Positions 23,756 through 32,670 of a stretch of DNA of 56,929 nucleotides are shown here, piece after piece. The translations under genes were made by a program, and so were the position numbers. The first letter of the stretch is position 1; each line of letters starts with the position of its first letter. This DNA is from Bacteroidaceae bacterium (GTDB lineage: Bacteria; Bacteroidota; Bacteroidia; Bacteroidales; Bacteroidaceae): assembly GCA_016302965.1 (NCBI GenBank), contig JAEDMP010000004.1, positions 1-56,929 on the forward strand, written 5' to 3'. Below the pieces are notes generated by a model, which worked only from the letters and a program-made list of their open reading frames with translations, made no database searches and was not told where the DNA came from.

Positions 23756-23819
23756 AGCCCCCTCGGCAGGCAAGGCGATAAATACTTACACATTATTTAT
23801 TATTAAACAGAACACAACG

Positions 23820-24842
23820 ATGGGATTCTTTTCATTTGTCCAGGAGATTGCCATGGACTTGGGTACGGCCAACACCATTATTATCAGTGATGACAAGATT
23901 GTGGTGGACGAACCCTCTGTAGTAGCTCTTGACCGCCGCACCGACAAGATGATTGCCGTTGGCGAGAAGGCCAAGATGATGTATGAGAAAACGAACGACA
24001 ATATCCGCACCATCCGTCCCTTGCGCGACGGTGTGATTGCCGACTTCTCTGCCTGTGAGCAGATGATGCGCGGACTCATCAAGATGGTGCATACGGGAAG
24101 ACGACTCTTCTCCCCCTCACTCCGCATGGTGATTGGTGTTCCCTCCGGCTCTACCGAGGTGGAGCTCCGTGCCGTGCGCGACTCTGCCGAGCACGCCAAT
24201 GGCCGTGACGTTTATCTGATTTTCGAACCCATGGCAGCTGCCATCGGTATCGGTATCGACGTAGAGGCTCCCGAAGGCAACATGATTGTCGACATCGGTG
24301 GTGGTTCCACAGAGATTGCCGTCATCAGCCTTGGCGGTATCGTCAGCAACAACTCCATCCGTATCGCCGGCGACGACCTCACCGCCGATATTCAGGAGTA
24401 TATGCGTCGCCAGCACAATGTGAAGGTGAGCGAACGTATGGCAGAGCGTATCAAGATTCATGTGGGATCGGTGCTTACCGACCTGGGCGATGAGGCTCCC
24501 GAAGACTACATCGTGCATGGCCCCAACTGTATCACCGCCCTGCCCATGGAGGTGCCTGTATGCTATCAGGAAATTGCCCACTGTCTCGACAAGACCGTGG
24601 CCAAGATTGAGAATGCCGTGCTCTCTGCCCTGGAGAATACCCCGCCCGAGCTCTATGCCGACATCGTGAAGAACGGTATCTATCTCAGTGGTGGCGGTGC
24701 GTTGCTGCGTGGACTCGACCGCCGTCTCACCGACAAGATGAACATCCCCTTCCATGTGGCCGAGGACCCCTTGCACAGTGTAGCCAAAGGTGCCGGCGTG
24801 GCTCTGAAGAATGTAGACCGCTTCTCCTTCCTGATGAGATAA
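23820..24842 (+). CDS. mreB: Rod shape-determining actin homologue MreB
   Basis: This 340-aa cytoplasmic actin-like ATPase polymerises under the membrane and guides the cell-elongation machinery. Start MGFFSFVQEIAMDLGTANTIII carries the phosphate-1 motif. VDIGGGSTEIAVISLGG is the phosphate-2 motif and GIYLSGGGALLRGLDRRL the adenosine motif. Its length is typical. The longer in-frame start at 23742 would overlap the purH stop and is rejected. It lies 64 bp after purH(N), with mreC following 19 bp later. Confidence 0.97.
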   Translation: MGFFSFVQEIAMDLGTANTIIISDDKIVVDEPSVVALDRRTDKMIAVGEKAKMMYEKTNDNIRTIRPLRDGVIADFSACEQMMRGLIKMVHTGRRLFSPSLRMVIGVPSGSTEVELRAVRDSAEHANGRDVYLIFEPMAAAIGIGIDVEAPEGNMIVDIGGGSTEIAVISLGGIVSNNSIRIAGDDLTADIQEYMRRQHNVKVSERMAERIKIHVGSVLTDLGDEAPEDYIVHGPNCITALPMEVPVCYQEIAHCLDKTVAKIENAVLSALENTPPELYADIVKNGIYLSGGGALLRGLDRRLTDKMNIPFHVAEDPLHSVAKGAGVALKNVDRFSFLMR

Positions 24843-24861
24843 CAACGGGGAGGGTCATGCG

Positions 24862-25728
24862 GTGAGAAACCTATTGGATTTCTTGACTAAACACGCCCAT
24901 TGGCTCCTGTTCATCCTCCTGGAGGTGGTGTGTGCCATGCTGCTGTTTCAATACAACAGTTATCAGGGCAGTGTTTGGTTTACCTCAGCAAATGCAGTGG
25001 TGGGCAGAATCTATGATTGGAACTCTGCCCTCACTTCCTTTTTCTCCTTACGCCAGGTCAACGAACAGTTGACCCTGCGTAATTTCTATCTCGAGCGTCA
25101 GGTCAACCAGCTCTCCCGGCTTTATGCTGATGCCACCCACGACTCTACCGCACAGGAGCGTGCGATGCTCCATACGCTCTCGCAGTATCAGGTGGTGCAG
25201 GCACAGGTGGTGGGTGGCTCGCTCCACCAGTCGACCAATCTTTTCACTATCAACCGGGGCAAGGCCGACGGGGTGGATGCAGAGATGGGAGTGGTCAGTG
25301 GCAGTGGCATCGTGGGTGTGGTGCTCAAGGCATCCGCACATTATGCCATCGTCATGCCAGTCATCCACGTCAACTCCCGAGTGAGCTGTACCATCCGCAG
25401 ACGCGGCTATTTCGGTGTGCTGCGCTGGTATGGGCAAGATGCCTCTGTGGCCTACGTTGAGGATATTCCCCGCCATGCCCGTTTCAAACTGGGTGACTGG
25501 GTGGAGACCAATGGCTATTCGGCCATCTATCCTCCCGGTGTTCCTGTGGGCAAAATCGAGCAGGTATACAATTCGCGTGACGGTTTGTCCTATCGGGTGA
25601 AGGTGCGCCTCGCCACGGATTTCAGTAATCTGCGTAATGTGTGCGTTTTGGTCGACCGGCAAATCAGTGAGAGGGTACATCTCCTGCAATCCGTGCAAGA
25701 CTCACTGAAGATGGGCGGCAAGGAATAG
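24862..25728 (+). CDS. mreC: Rod shape-determining protein MreC
   Basis: This 288-aa protein starts at GTG (24862). It has one N-terminal transmembrane segment (WLLFILLEVVCAMLLFQYN), a coiled-coil stretch (LRQVNEQLTLRNFYLERQVNQLSRLY) and the paired beta-barrel MreC domain (VVGGSLHQSTNLFTINRGKADGVDAEMGVVSGSGIVGVVLKAS; GDWVETNGYSAIYPPGVPVGKIEQV). It connects MreB and MreD to the periplasmic side of PBP2 in the elongasome. Confidence 0.95.
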   Translation: MRNLLDFLTKHAHWLLFILLEVVCAMLLFQYNSYQGSVWFTSANAVVGRIYDWNSALTSFFSLRQVNEQLTLRNFYLERQVNQLSRLYADATHDSTAQERAMLHTLSQYQVVQAQVVGGSLHQSTNLFTINRGKADGVDAEMGVVSGSGIVGVVLKASAHYAIVMPVIHVNSRVSCTIRRRGYFGVLRWYGQDASVAYVEDIPRHARFKLGDWVETNGYSAIYPPGVPVGKIEQVYNSRDGLSYRVKVRLATDFSNLRNVCVLVDRQISERVHLLQSVQDSLKMGGKE

Positions 25729-25772
25729 TATTGTTTAGTTTTCATATTGTCAGCTTTCGTAGTTCATCATCT

Positions 25773-26273
25773 ATGACCATTGATCTTGTGAAACGCATGG
25801 GAGCCTTTGTGCTTCTCTGTTTGGTACAGGCACTGGTGCTCAATCAGATTCACCTGTTCAACTGCGCCACTCCCTTGCTCTATATCTATCTGGTGTTGGG
25901 CTTTCCTGGCACTCACCCCAAGTGGGCGGCTCTCTGCTGGGCTTTCCTGCTTGGTATCACGGTCGATACCTTTGCCAACACTCCGGGTGTTGCCGCCGCC
26001 TCGCTCACAGCCATTGCCGCCATCCAGCCCTATTTCGTTCGTTTGTTCATACCAGCCGACCAGCTTGACGACTCCCTCCCTACCATGTCGGATATGGGCT
26101 TTGTGAAATATGTGGCTTATGCCATGACCTTGGTTCTCCTGTATTGTATGCTGTTCTTCACCTTGGAGATGTTCTGTTTCTTCAACCTCTTGCAGTGGGT
26201 GGAATGTGTGTTGGGCAGCACCTTGCTCACCTTAGTGCTTGTCCTCACCCTTGAGAGTATTCAGCGAAAGTGA
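25773..26273 (+). CDS. mreD: Rod shape-determining protein MreD
   Basis: This 166-aa hydrophobic inner-membrane protein has about five helices (GAFVLLCLVQALVLNQIHLF; LLYIYLVLGFPG; WAALCWAFLLGITVDTFANTPGVAAASL; and two more). The ATG at 25773 (MTIDLVKRMG) is preferred over an in-frame TTG at 25731. The ...LGITVDTFANTPGV segment is characteristic of Bacteroidetes MreD. Its stop overlaps the GTG start of mrdA by 4 bp, indicating translational coupling. Confidence 0.9.
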   Translation: MTIDLVKRMGAFVLLCLVQALVLNQIHLFNCATPLLYIYLVLGFPGTHPKWAALCWAFLLGITVDTFANTPGVAAASLTAIAAIQPYFVRLFIPADQLDDSLPTMSDMGFVKYVAYAMTLVLLYCMLFFTLEMFCFFNLLQWVECVLGSTLLTLVLVLTLESIQRK

Positions 26274-28117
26274 AAAATTTTGAATTAGACAATCGCCAGT
26301 ATGTGATTGGCGGAGCTGCTGTGCTCATCATCGTCATCTATATCATCAGGCTCTTCTCCCTGCAGATTATGAGTGATGACTACAAGCGGAATGCCGACTC
26401 CAACGCCTTTCTGAAAAAGGTGGACTATCCTGCACGTGGCGTCATTACCGACCGCCACGGTAAGCTGCTGGTCTTCAACCAGCCTGCTTTTGATATCATG
26501 GTGGTGATGAGTGAAGCCAAGGGAAAACTCGATACGGCCGATTTCTGCAACACGCTGAACATGACGCGTGAGGAGTTCGACCGCAGGATGGCTGCCATCA
26601 AGGACCGCTCCCGCAATCCCGGCTATTCATCCTATACCCGCCAGATTTTCCTCTCCCAGATTTCCAATGAAGACTTCAGTGTCTTCCAAGAGAAGATATT
26701 CCGCTTCCCCGGCTTTTATGTCCAGCGGCGTAGTGTGCGCCAATACCAGTATCCTGTGGCTGCCCAACTTCTGGGCGATGTCGCAGAGGTGTCGCCAGCC
26801 GACATTGAGGAGGATGAGTATTACCAGCCGGGCGACTATATCGGCAAATTGGGTATTGAGCGTAAGTATGAAAAGCAGCTACGTGGCGAAAAGGGGGTGC
26901 AGATACTCCTGCGTGATGCCCGTGGCCGCATCAAAGGCAGCTATCTCAATGGCAGCCTCGACAAGCGTCCCGTCCCCGGCAAAAACCTCACCCTCTCCAT
27001 TGACTATGAGCTGCAGGCGTTGGGTGAGCGGCTGATGGAGGGCAAGCGGGGCAGTATCGTGGCCATCGAACCCTCGACGGGTGAGGTGCTCTGTCTGGTC
27101 TCTTCGCCCACCTATGACCCCCGTTTGATGGTGGGCCGCCAACGCAGCAAGTATCAGCGTCTGTTTATGCAGAGTCCTGGCCGTCCGCTGCTCAACCGCG
27201 GCATCATGGGCCAGTATCCTCCCGGTTCCACCTTCAAGACCACCCAAGGACTCACTTTCCTCACCGAGGGTATCATCACCCCAACCACCCCCTTCGGTTG
27301 CAGCCATGGTTTCAACTATCGTGGTCTGCATGTGGGATGTCATGGTCATGCCTCGCCTCTGCCGCTGGTGCCAGCCTTGAGTACCTCCTGCAATGCCTTC
27401 TTCTGCTGGGGACTCTACTATATGATTGGCAACCGCAGCAAGTATGGCAGTGTGCAGAATGCGATGAACACTTGGCGCGATTATATGGTGAGTATGGGCT
27501 TCGGCTATCGTCTCGGCATTGACCTGCCGGGCGAGAAACGCGGTCTGATACCCAATGCCGAGTTCTATGACCATGCTTACAAAGGCTCTTGGAATGGATT
27601 GACCATCATCAGTATTTCCATTGGTCAGGGTGAGGTGAATGCCACCCCTCTGCAGATTGCCAACCTCGGAGCTACCATTGCCAACCGCGGATACTATTAT
27701 GTGCCCCATGTGGTTCGTAAGGTACAAGGTGAACCGCTCGACACGGCTTTCACCCGGCGTCACTATACCAAGGCCAATGCCCAAGCCTACGATTATGTGG
27801 TACAGGGCATGCGTGCCTCCGTCTTGGGAGGAACCTGCCGAGCCCTTGCCCGATATGATTTTGAGGCATGCGGCAAGACTGGTACGGCACAGAACCGAGG
27901 TCACGACCACTCCGTCTTCATGGGATTTGCACCTATGAACCATCCCAAGATAGCTGTGGCTGTTTATGTGGAGAATGGTGGTTGGGGAGCCGACTATGGC
28001 GTACCCCTTGGCGGACTGATTATGGAAAAATATATCAATGGCAAACTCTCGGAAGCCTCCGAACAGAGGGCTGCCGAGTTCCAACAGCGAAGAATCAATT
28101 ATGGCTCAACAGAATAA
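26270..28117 (+). CDS. mrdA: Penicillin-binding protein 2 (elongation transpeptidase)
   Basis: This 615-aa class B PBP cross-links peptidoglycan during elongation. It starts at GTG 26270 with a short cytoplasmic tail and one membrane helix (~11-30, YVIGGAAVLIIVIYIIRLFSLQ). A dimerisation domain includes VDYPARGVITDRHG. The transpeptidase motifs are all intact: S320-T-F-K323, S373-C-N375 and K536-T-G538. It overlaps mreD (4 bp) and rodA (17 bp) and forms the synthase pair with RodA. Confidence 0.96.
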   Translation: MKNFELDNRQYVIGGAAVLIIVIYIIRLFSLQIMSDDYKRNADSNAFLKKVDYPARGVITDRHGKLLVFNQPAFDIMVVMSEAKGKLDTADFCNTLNMTREEFDRRMAAIKDRSRNPGYSSYTRQIFLSQISNEDFSVFQEKIFRFPGFYVQRRSVRQYQYPVAAQLLGDVAEVSPADIEEDEYYQPGDYIGKLGIERKYEKQLRGEKGVQILLRDARGRIKGSYLNGSLDKRPVPGKNLTLSIDYELQALGERLMEGKRGSIVAIEPSTGEVLCLVSSPTYDPRLMVGRQRSKYQRLFMQSPGRPLLNRGIMGQYPPGSTFKTTQGLTFLTEGIITPTTPFGCSHGFNYRGLHVGCHGHASPLPLVPALSTSCNAFFCWGLYYMIGNRSKYGSVQNAMNTWRDYMVSMGFGYRLGIDLPGEKRGLIPNAEFYDHAYKGSWNGLTIISISIGQGEVNATPLQIANLGATIANRGYYYVPHVVRKVQGEPLDTAFTRRHYTKANAQAYDYVVQGMRASVLGGTCRALARYDFEACGKTGTAQNRGHDHSVFMGFAPMNHPKIAVAVYVENGGWGADYGVPLGGLIMEKYINGKLSEASEQRAAEFQQRRINYGSTE

Positions 28118-29573
28118 ACGACAGACAAGTGTCTTGCAATCTTTGGATTGGTGGACGATAGGTATCTATCTGGCCCTGCTCACCTTCGGATGGTTCAGCG
28201 TGTGTGGCGCCAGCTATTCTTTTGGTGACAATGTCGACCTCTTCAGTCTTGACACCCGTTCCGGCATGCAGATTGTATGGATTGGTACATCCATCTGTCT
28301 GGGTTTTGTCATCCTGATGCTCGATGACCGCTTCTACGACACTTTTGCCTTCGTCGTTTATGCCATTCTGTTGTTATTGCTCTTTGTCACCATCTTCAAT
28401 CCGCACGAAATCAAAGGATCTCGTTCCTGGTTGGTTCTGGGGCCTTTGCGTTTGCAGCCAGCCGAGTTCGCCAAGTTTGCCACCGCCCTGGCCACGGCCA
28501 AGTTCATGAGTGTCTATGGCTATAACATCCATCGTTGGAAATATTTTGCCGTCAGTCTGGTCATCGTCCTTCTGCCGATGGTTTTTATCATCCTGCAGAA
28601 GGAAACAGGTTCGGCTCTCGTCTATCTGGCATTCTTTCTGGTATTCTATCGTGAAGGAATGCCTGGCAGTGTGCTTTTCACGGGTATTGCTGCGGTCATC
28701 TATTTTGTCGTAGGAATCCGCTATGAGGAGGTGTGCTTGTGGGATACCCCCACCTCTGTGGGCAAGTTCTCCGTATTATTGCTCATCCATCTCTTCACCA
28801 TTGGAATGGTGTGGATATATTGCAACAATCGTCAACTCTGCACCCATCTGCTGGCTGTCTGTGTGGGTGTACCCGTGTTGGGCCTGCTCTTTTCCGAGTA
28901 TGTCATTCCCTTTGATGTGGTTTGGGTGCAACTGGTGGTGAGTGCCCTTCTGCTGGGCTATCTGCTGTGGTGGGCGTTGGGTACCCGCATTTACAAGTAT
29001 TATCTCATCCTGCTTTTTGCCTTTGGTTCCATCGCCTTCTTCTACTCTGCCGACTATATGCTCAACAATGTGCTGCAGAGTCATCAGCGTGTGCGTATCA
29101 ATGTGTTGTTGGGATTGGAGGAAGACCCCTCTGGAGCCGGATATAATGTGCATCAGAGTGAGATAGCGATAGGTTCAGGCGGATTGGAGGGCAAGGGATT
29201 CCTGAATGGCACCCAGACAAAGCTCAAGTTTGTGCCCGAGCAGGACACCGACTTCATTTTCTGTACGGTGGGTGAGGAGCAGGGGTTCTTTGGTTCTGCC
29301 GGTGTGCTGTTGCTGTTCTTGGCACTCATCTTGCGTCTAATCCATTTGGCGGAGCGGCAACAATTCCGTTTTGGTCGTGTATATGGCTATTCTGTGGTGT
29401 CCATCTTCCTGTTCCATGTCTTCATCAATGTAGGCATGGTGTTGGGCTTGACCCCAGTGATAGGCATTCCGTTACCCTTCTTCAGTTATGGTGGCTCCTC
29501 GTTATGGGGATTCAGTTTCCTCCTCTTCATCTTCCTGCGCATTGATGCGGGACGCAATCTGCTGCGCAACTGA
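28101..29573 (+). CDS. rodA: Peptidoglycan glycosyltransferase RodA (SEDS family)
   Basis: This SEDS-family glycan polymerase has 490 residues from the ATG at 28101 (MAQQNKRQTSVLQSLDWWTIGIYLALLTFGW). It has ten or more membrane helices. The SEDS signatures FNPHEIKGSRSWLVLGPLRLQPAEFAKFATAL, FVPEQDTDFIFCTVGEEQGFFGS and LTPVIGIPLPFFSYGGSSLWGF are intact. It is longer than E. coli RodA (~370 aa) because of an extended middle region (~205-330), usual for Bacteroidetes. It is the last gene of the cluster, ending 5 bp before the stop of convergent gldH. Confidence 0.95.
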   Translation: MAQQNKRQTSVLQSLDWWTIGIYLALLTFGWFSVCGASYSFGDNVDLFSLDTRSGMQIVWIGTSICLGFVILMLDDRFYDTFAFVVYAILLLLLFVTIFNPHEIKGSRSWLVLGPLRLQPAEFAKFATALATAKFMSVYGYNIHRWKYFAVSLVIVLLPMVFIILQKETGSALVYLAFFLVFYREGMPGSVLFTGIAAVIYFVVGIRYEEVCLWDTPTSVGKFSVLLLIHLFTIGMVWIYCNNRQLCTHLLAVCVGVPVLGLLFSEYVIPFDVVWVQLVVSALLLGYLLWWALGTRIYKYYLILLFAFGSIAFFYSADYMLNNVLQSHQRVRINVLLGLEEDPSGAGYNVHQSEIAIGSGGLEGKGFLNGTQTKLKFVPEQDTDFIFCTVGEEQGFFGSAGVLLLFLALILRLIHLAERQQFRFGRVYGYSVVSIFLFHVFINVGMVLGLTPVIGIPLPFFSYGGSSLWGFSFLLFIFLRIDAGRNLLRN

Positions 29574-29578
29574 CATCC

Positions 29579-30085
29579 TTATTCCGTTTTCTTTTCAATC
29601 CGTATGCCGATGTCGGAAATGCCAGGCAGAATTTCCCGTTTCATGTTGTGCCTGATGCGGATGCTCACCGAATCGTCTCGGTGCAGCCTCATGTCGGTCA
29701 GATGGAAATGGTATTGGTAAAAGTTCACCCCTCTCCCGTTGAACAGGCCCCGTTTGTTCACGAGGAAGCAGGGTAGTGAATAACTCTTCTTGATGCCTGC
29801 TGGGAGAATCGTCTGTTCCACGACCAGATAGAGGCTTCTGAAGGGATAGCTGCTGTTGATGCGCAGTTCTACACACTCCTGGAAGTTCAGGATGCTGTCT
29901 TTTACCCCATGCAGTGGAATGGATTCAGATGGCTTGAACATGAAGTTGAGCGTGTCGTTGCGTTCCCAGCCATTGATGGGGGTGTGTGCATATTGGGCAA
30001 AAACGGTTTTACGGTTGCAGCCAACGAATGTTGACGCAACCGTAAAAATGATGAGGATATAGTAAAAGAGACTATTCTTTTTCAT
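29579..30085 (-). CDS. gldH: Gliding motility lipoprotein GldH
   Basis: This 168-aa lipoprotein starts at MKKNSLFYYILIIFTVASTFVGC with the lipobox Cys at 23. The rest is beta-rich (YAHTPINGWERNDTLNFMFKP, ECVELRINSSYPFRSLYLVVEQT, YQYHFHLTDMRLHRDDSVSIRIRHNMKREILPGISDIGIRIE), which matches GldH. In Flavobacterium GldH is needed for gliding; in non-gliding Bacteroidales it is kept as an outer-membrane lipoprotein of uncertain role. Its start overlaps the end of the upstream PSP1/RicT gene by 14 bp. The order holB-PSP1-gldH is conserved in Bacteroidales. A longer upstream reading frame is a shadow of the PSP1 gene. Confidence 0.88.
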   Translation of the reverse strand: MKKNSLFYYILIIFTVASTFVGCNRKTVFAQYAHTPINGWERNDTLNFMFKPSESIPLHGVKDSILNFQECVELRINSSYPFRSLYLVVEQTILPAGIKKSYSLPCFLVNKRGLFNGRGVNFYQYHFHLTDMRLHRDDSVSIRIRHNMKREILPGISDIGIRIEKKTE

Positions 30086-31421
30086 TTGAGACTGTCTGTT
30101 GGTTGTCTTTGGGAGTCTGGCCATTGTTGTCCTTGGGTGTATTCCCGTTGTTGTTACGTGGGGGCTTGTTACGCTTGTTACCCTTGCTTTTGGCTTGTCC
30201 CTGTCCTTGTTGCGGTCCCTGTGGTTGCCCGTTGTTCTCTTTCTTGTTTTCTTTGTTGGGTTTGGGCATGTTGGGTTGTCCGTTGTTCTCCTTGTTGGCT
30301 TTGGGTGCATTCTGTTGTCTGTCCCTCTGCTTGGGCTTGTTCTTTTTCTTCTTGGCCTTGTCAAAGCGGTTCAGGTCACCGTCCAGCAGGTCGGCACTTT
30401 TTTTCTCCGTGCGTACTCCCTCTTCGTCCAAGGCTACAGGTTTCTCTCCCTGTTTGTTCATCTCGATGATTTCTTTGGCTCTTTCCGCACTGATGGTCAC
30501 CAGATTGGTGGCGAGTCGCTTGTCGGTAGAGTAGGTGACCATGCCGGCCAGGATATCTGTTTTGAAGAGGAAGTAGTCCTGGTCTTGCGTCTGCAGGATA
30601 ATTTCCCGGCTTGGAATCCGTTTGCTGGCTTCCATGTAATCGTCCACCTCATAGTTGAGACAGCATTTCAGTTTGGCACACATGCCAGCCAGTTTCTGTG
30701 GATTCAGTGAGATATCCTGGAATCGTGCTGCGGTGGTGCTGACGCTCACAAAGTTCTTCATCCAGGTAGCACAGCAGAGTTCTCTTCCGCAAGGTCCTGT
30801 TCCTCCGATACGTCCGGCCTCCTGTCGTGCTCCAATCTGTTTCATCTCAATGCGCACATGGAAGGTTTCGGCCAGCACTTTGATGAGCTGTCGGAAGTCC
30901 ACTCGTTCGTCTGCAATATAGTAGAAGATGGCCTTGTTGCAGTCACCTTGGTATTCCACATCGCCGATTTTCATGTCCAGGCCCAGTCGTTTGGCAATCT
31001 GACGGCTCTCGATCATGGTGTCGTGTTCCCGGCTTTTGGCCTCTCGGTATTTGTCCATATCCGTTGGCCGTGCGATGCGGTAGATGCGTTTGATGTCATC
31101 AGCCGACTTCAGGTTGGCCTTTTTCAGCTGCAACTTGACCAGTCGTCCGGTCAGTGTCACCACTCCGATATCGTGTCCGGGATTGGCTTCCACTGCCACT
31201 ACGTCTCCTTTTTTCAGTTCCAGGTTATTCACATTGTGAAAATATCCCTTGCGGGTGTGCTTGAACTGCACCTCTACGAGGTCGGTTGATTCCGCATTGC
31301 CCGGTACGTCAGCCAGCCAGTCGTAAGTATTCAGTTGCCTGTCCTGTCTTCCCACGGCCTCTTTGGAAAGTCCGCGGTCGCATCCGCAACATATTTCGTA
31401 TTCATTTTTTCTCTTGTCCAT
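30072..31421 (-). CDS. ricT: PSP1-domain protein, RicT family
   Basis: This 449-aa cytoplasmic protein has the PSP1 domain in its first ~280 residues. Conserved Cys clusters include CCGCDRG near the N-terminus, GPCGRELCCATWM and CAKLKCCLNYE. In Bacillus RicT such cysteines hold an iron-sulfur cluster in a complex acting on RNA maturation and phosphorelay. The last ~110 residues are a low-complexity Lys/Asn/Gln/Pro tail (repeats of PKANKENNGQPN, PKDNNGQ) likely to be disordered and perhaps RNA-binding. It is the third gene of metF-holB-ricT-gldH. Confidence 0.85.
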   Translation of the reverse strand: MDKRKNEYEICCGCDRGLSKEAVGRQDRQLNTYDWLADVPGNAESTDLVEVQFKHTRKGYFHNVNNLELKKGDVVAVEANPGHDIGVVTLTGRLVKLQLKKANLKSADDIKRIYRIARPTDMDKYREAKSREHDTMIESRQIAKRLGLDMKIGDVEYQGDCNKAIFYYIADERVDFRQLIKVLAETFHVRIEMKQIGARQEAGRIGGTGPCGRELCCATWMKNFVSVSTTAARFQDISLNPQKLAGMCAKLKCCLNYEVDDYMEASKRIPSREIILQTQDQDYFLFKTDILAGMVTYSTDKRLATNLVTISAERAKEIIEMNKQGEKPVALDEEGVRTEKKSADLLDGDLNRFDKAKKKKNKPKQRDRQQNAPKANKENNGQPNMPKPNKENKKENNGQPQGPQQGQGQAKSKGNKRNKPPRNNNGNTPKDNNGQTPKDNQQTVSNEKE

Positions 31422-31493
31422 ATTCAGGAAATCTTGTTTCTTTGTATATATATAATAAGGTGTAGAAATTAAAATAGGTGTAGAAGTTACTGG

Positions 31494-32633
31494 TTATTGA
31501 TGTTTCAGCTGCATAATCATCTGCAGTGCGAAGTCGAAGAACACGATTTTGGCGTTAGCGTTCTGTCCAATATCCCTGAGGGCGAGATTCACCATGTCGC
31601 AGATGGGCAGGATATTGTCTTCGTTGACAAAGCGGGCGAAATTGCGTGCGAAGTTCTCCTCTTGTAGAGTCATGTAGTTGAGTTCTTCCTGTTGGAAGTT
31701 GTACATGAAGTTTTCTCTGATGAGTCTCATGGTGTAGAGGAGGAATCGTTTCTGTTTCTCACGTCCGTATTCGCTCACCTCGTCGCTCCATCGTTTCAGT
31801 TCTTTGATGTTTCTGGAGTAGGCCAGTCGCATGAGCGTCTGGAACTGTGTCAGGAACAGCTCGTTTTCCGATGAGGGTTCCAATGCCTCCGTCGCTTTGT
31901 TCCAGTTGCCGTCTGCCAGTCGTGCGATACGCAGGGCATCCGTCTCGCTGAGTCCCCGTTTTTCGATGAGTGCCTGTTGGATATCTGCTTGTGCGATGCG
32001 TTTGAAATCGATGCGTTGTACCCTGCTTCTGATGGTTTCCAGGAGCATCTGCGGCTCTTCGCTAACGAGTATGAATACCGTTTTCGACGGTGGCTCTTCA
32101 ATCAGTTTGAGCAGTTTGTTGGCACATTCCTGGTTCATCTTTTCCGGCAACCAGATGAGCGAGACCTTGTAGCCGCCTTGGCTGGCCTTGAGGCTCAGCT
32201 TCTGTGAGAGGCTGTCGCTTTCGGCAGCGGTGATAATTGCTTGTTGGTTGGTGGTGCCAATCATCTCCATCCATTCCTCAAAGGTGGGATAGGCATGTCC
32301 CTTGATCATGAGTCTCCATTCCTTGATAAAATCCTCGCTGACAGGCTTGTGTTGTGAGCCCATACTGCTGAGTTTGATGGTCGGGTAGGTGAAGTGCAGG
32401 TCGGGATGCTCCCATTTCTGTACCATTGAGCATTGGCGGCAACTGCCACAAGGCTGGTCGTAGCCGTTGTGGTTTTCGCAGATGAGATATTGGGCAAGAT
32501 ATAGGGCCGTAGCGAGTTTACCTGTGCCTTGGGGGCCACAGAAGAGCATGGCATGAGGCAGGTGGTTTTCTTTTGCCATCTGCATCAGTCTCTGCCAAAC
32601 TTCCTCTTGTCCTATGATATCTTGCCTTTTCAT
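31494..32633 (-). CDS. holB: DNA polymerase III delta' subunit
   Basis: This 379-aa protein is a clamp-loader AAA+ subunit. The start MKRQDIIGQEEVWQRLMQMAKENHLPHAMLFCGPQGTGKLATALYLAQYL contains the Walker-A-like motif. A zinc-binding cluster (CENHNGYDQPCGSCRQC) and the sensor region (KVSLIWLPEKMNQECANKLLKLIEEPPSKTVFILVSEEP) follow. TIRSRVQRIDF carries the SRC-like element in modified form (SRV). It loads the beta clamp onto DNA. It lies between metF (37 bp upstream) and the PSP1 gene. Confidence 0.93.
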   Translation of the reverse strand: MKRQDIIGQEEVWQRLMQMAKENHLPHAMLFCGPQGTGKLATALYLAQYLICENHNGYDQPCGSCRQCSMVQKWEHPDLHFTYPTIKLSSMGSQHKPVSEDFIKEWRLMIKGHAYPTFEEWMEMIGTTNQQAIITAAESDSLSQKLSLKASQGGYKVSLIWLPEKMNQECANKLLKLIEEPPSKTVFILVSEEPQMLLETIRSRVQRIDFKRIAQADIQQALIEKRGLSETDALRIARLADGNWNKATEALEPSSENELFLTQFQTLMRLAYSRNIKELKRWSDEVSEYGREKQKRFLLYTMRLIRENFMYNFQQEELNYMTLQEENFARNFARFVNEDNILPICDMVNLALRDIGQNANAKIVFFDFALQMIMQLKHQ

Positions 32634-32670
32634 CTCGTTGATTTCTTCATGTATGGGGGGTAGGGCGGTG

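Noticed and set aside
30086..30364. N-terminal extension of gldH
   Set aside because: It overlaps the low-complexity 3' end of the PSP1 gene in another frame. The lipoprotein signal begins at 30085.
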